A DNA stretch of 64,000 bases, taken from Catenulispora sp. EB89 (lineage in GTDB: Bacteria; Actinomycetota; Actinomycetes; Streptomycetales; Catenulisporaceae). Below the pieces are notes generated by a model. The model had not been told where the DNA came from, made no database searches, and worked only from the letters and a program-made list of their open reading frames with translations. Of the stretch, positions 63,725 through 64,000 are shown in pieces (position 1 is the stretch's first letter; each line of letters starts with the position of its first letter). Location of the stretch: positions 186,001 to 250,000 of the forward strand of contig NZ_JBGCCU010000006.1 in NCBI RefSeq assembly GCF_041261445.1, written 5' to 3'. The translations under genes and the position numbers were made by a program.

Positions 63725-64000
63725 TCAGCACACCGGCTGCCCCGTGCTGACCGGGGTGACGAGCAGGAGCGTGCCGGCGGTCACCGGCGATCCGGCCGGC
63801 GCACCCGCCGAGGCCGACGGCGAGGGAGTCGACGGCGCGCCGCCCCCGGGCGCGATCGCCACCGGCGTCCCGCCGAACGGCGGGCACGACGACTGTCCGA
63901 CGGAGTCGATGAGCCCTGCGGTACTCACCGCCCACCAGGACACGCCCTCGAAGTCCCGGATGTCCGGCTGGGCCGTGGTGCTTTCGGCCCGCGGATCGTG
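63725..64000 (-). CDS. C-terminal end of an upstream operon gene (cut by window edge)
   Basis: The frame is open to base 64000 and ends 40 bp before the CHAT start, so the first gene of the operon begins outside the window. The visible 91 codons end with a Ser/Pro/Gly-rich linker (SPSASAGAPAG) and LLVTPVSTGQPVC. Codons keep high third-position GC, so it looks truly coding. I see no family signature. It may be the sensor, adaptor or protease-activating partner of the TIR-CHAT operon. Confidence 0.6.
   Translation of the reverse strand, partial: HDPRAESTTAQPDIRDFEGVSWWAVSTAGLIDSVGQSSCPPFGGTPVAIAPGGGAPSTPSPSASAGAPAGSPVTAGTLLLVTPVSTGQPVC

Noticed and set aside
62011-63750. A long plus-strand frame opposite the CHAT gene
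   Set aside because: The CHAT protein has an intact catalytic dyad and family motifs; the plus frame is Arg/Gln-rich without a recognisable fold.

Overview
This window is high-GC chromosomal DNA from a mycelial or sporulating actinomycete. The evidence is near-saturated GC at third codon positions, many GTG starts with GGAGG ribosome binding sites, an SsgA/SsgB-type sporulation protein (41.6-42.1 kb), a hopanoid cluster ordered like that of Streptomyces, and several SigE/ECF-type sigma factors. A Catenulispora/Streptomyces-like organism fits; I cannot name the species.

Layout. 0-0.85 kb: the end of an integrated element, namely the C-terminal half of a tyrosine recombinase, a strong terminator and a tRNA-Arg(TCT) whose 3' end faces the integrase. 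0.9-7.3 kb: a repeat-rich Arg/His-rich disordered protein behind a 20-bp palindrome, a small P-loop kinase, a yybP-ykoY manganese riboswitch in front of a GDT1-family transporter, a threonine-synthase-like PLP enzyme and an ABCG-type exporter. 7.7-21.3 kb: isoprenoid and hopanoid synthesis, with dxs-ispG-SDR on the plus strand and hpnC-hpnD-hpnE-polyprenyl synthase-shc-hpnG-hpnH on the minus strand. A divergent aldo/keto reductase-TetR pair lies between them. dxs and ispG supply C5 units, the prenyl synthase makes FPP, HpnCDE make squalene, Shc cyclises it, and HpnH/HpnG start the side chain. 21.5-25.9 kb: a NodB-type deacetylase, a 460-bp array of unfamiliar imperfect repeats, and a sugar operon (DegT aminotransferase, NDP-sugar epimerase, glycosyltransferase) that could decorate hopanoids or the envelope.

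26.3-32.5 kb: a small secreted protein, a SigE-family sigma factor with its membrane partner, an MFS exporter-TetR pair and a second TetR-aldo/keto reductase pair, each pair with visible operator palindromes. 32.6-41.6 kb: plant-biomass use, with a CBM2-GH6 cellobiohydrolase, a LacI regulator, a CBM2-GH5 endoglucanase, xylulokinase, xylose isomerase and a ROK (XylR-type) regulator. A xylose-type ABC importer follows at 49.8-53.3 kb. 41.6-46.7 kb: the SsgB-like protein, an ECF sigma factor fused to a zinc-binding anti-sigma motif and a long membrane/surface extension, small membrane proteins and a GlxA-type regulator. 46.7-49.5 kb: a less GC-rich block with an XRE regulator, a small membrane protein and a KamA-like radical SAM protein without a visible PLP-lysine motif, probably acquired by transfer.

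53.3-60.1 kb: SRPBCC-TetR, a PucR/CdaR-type regulator, a helical-repeat protein divergent from an XRE/TPR regulator-NUDIX pair, and a GNAT acetyltransferase. 60.1-64.0 kb: a minus-strand operon of an incomplete upstream gene, a TPR-CHAT caspase-like protease and a TIR protein with a C-terminal ubiquitin-like region. This TIR-CHAT operon is the best candidate for a poorly described conflict or immune system, and its first gene runs off the window.
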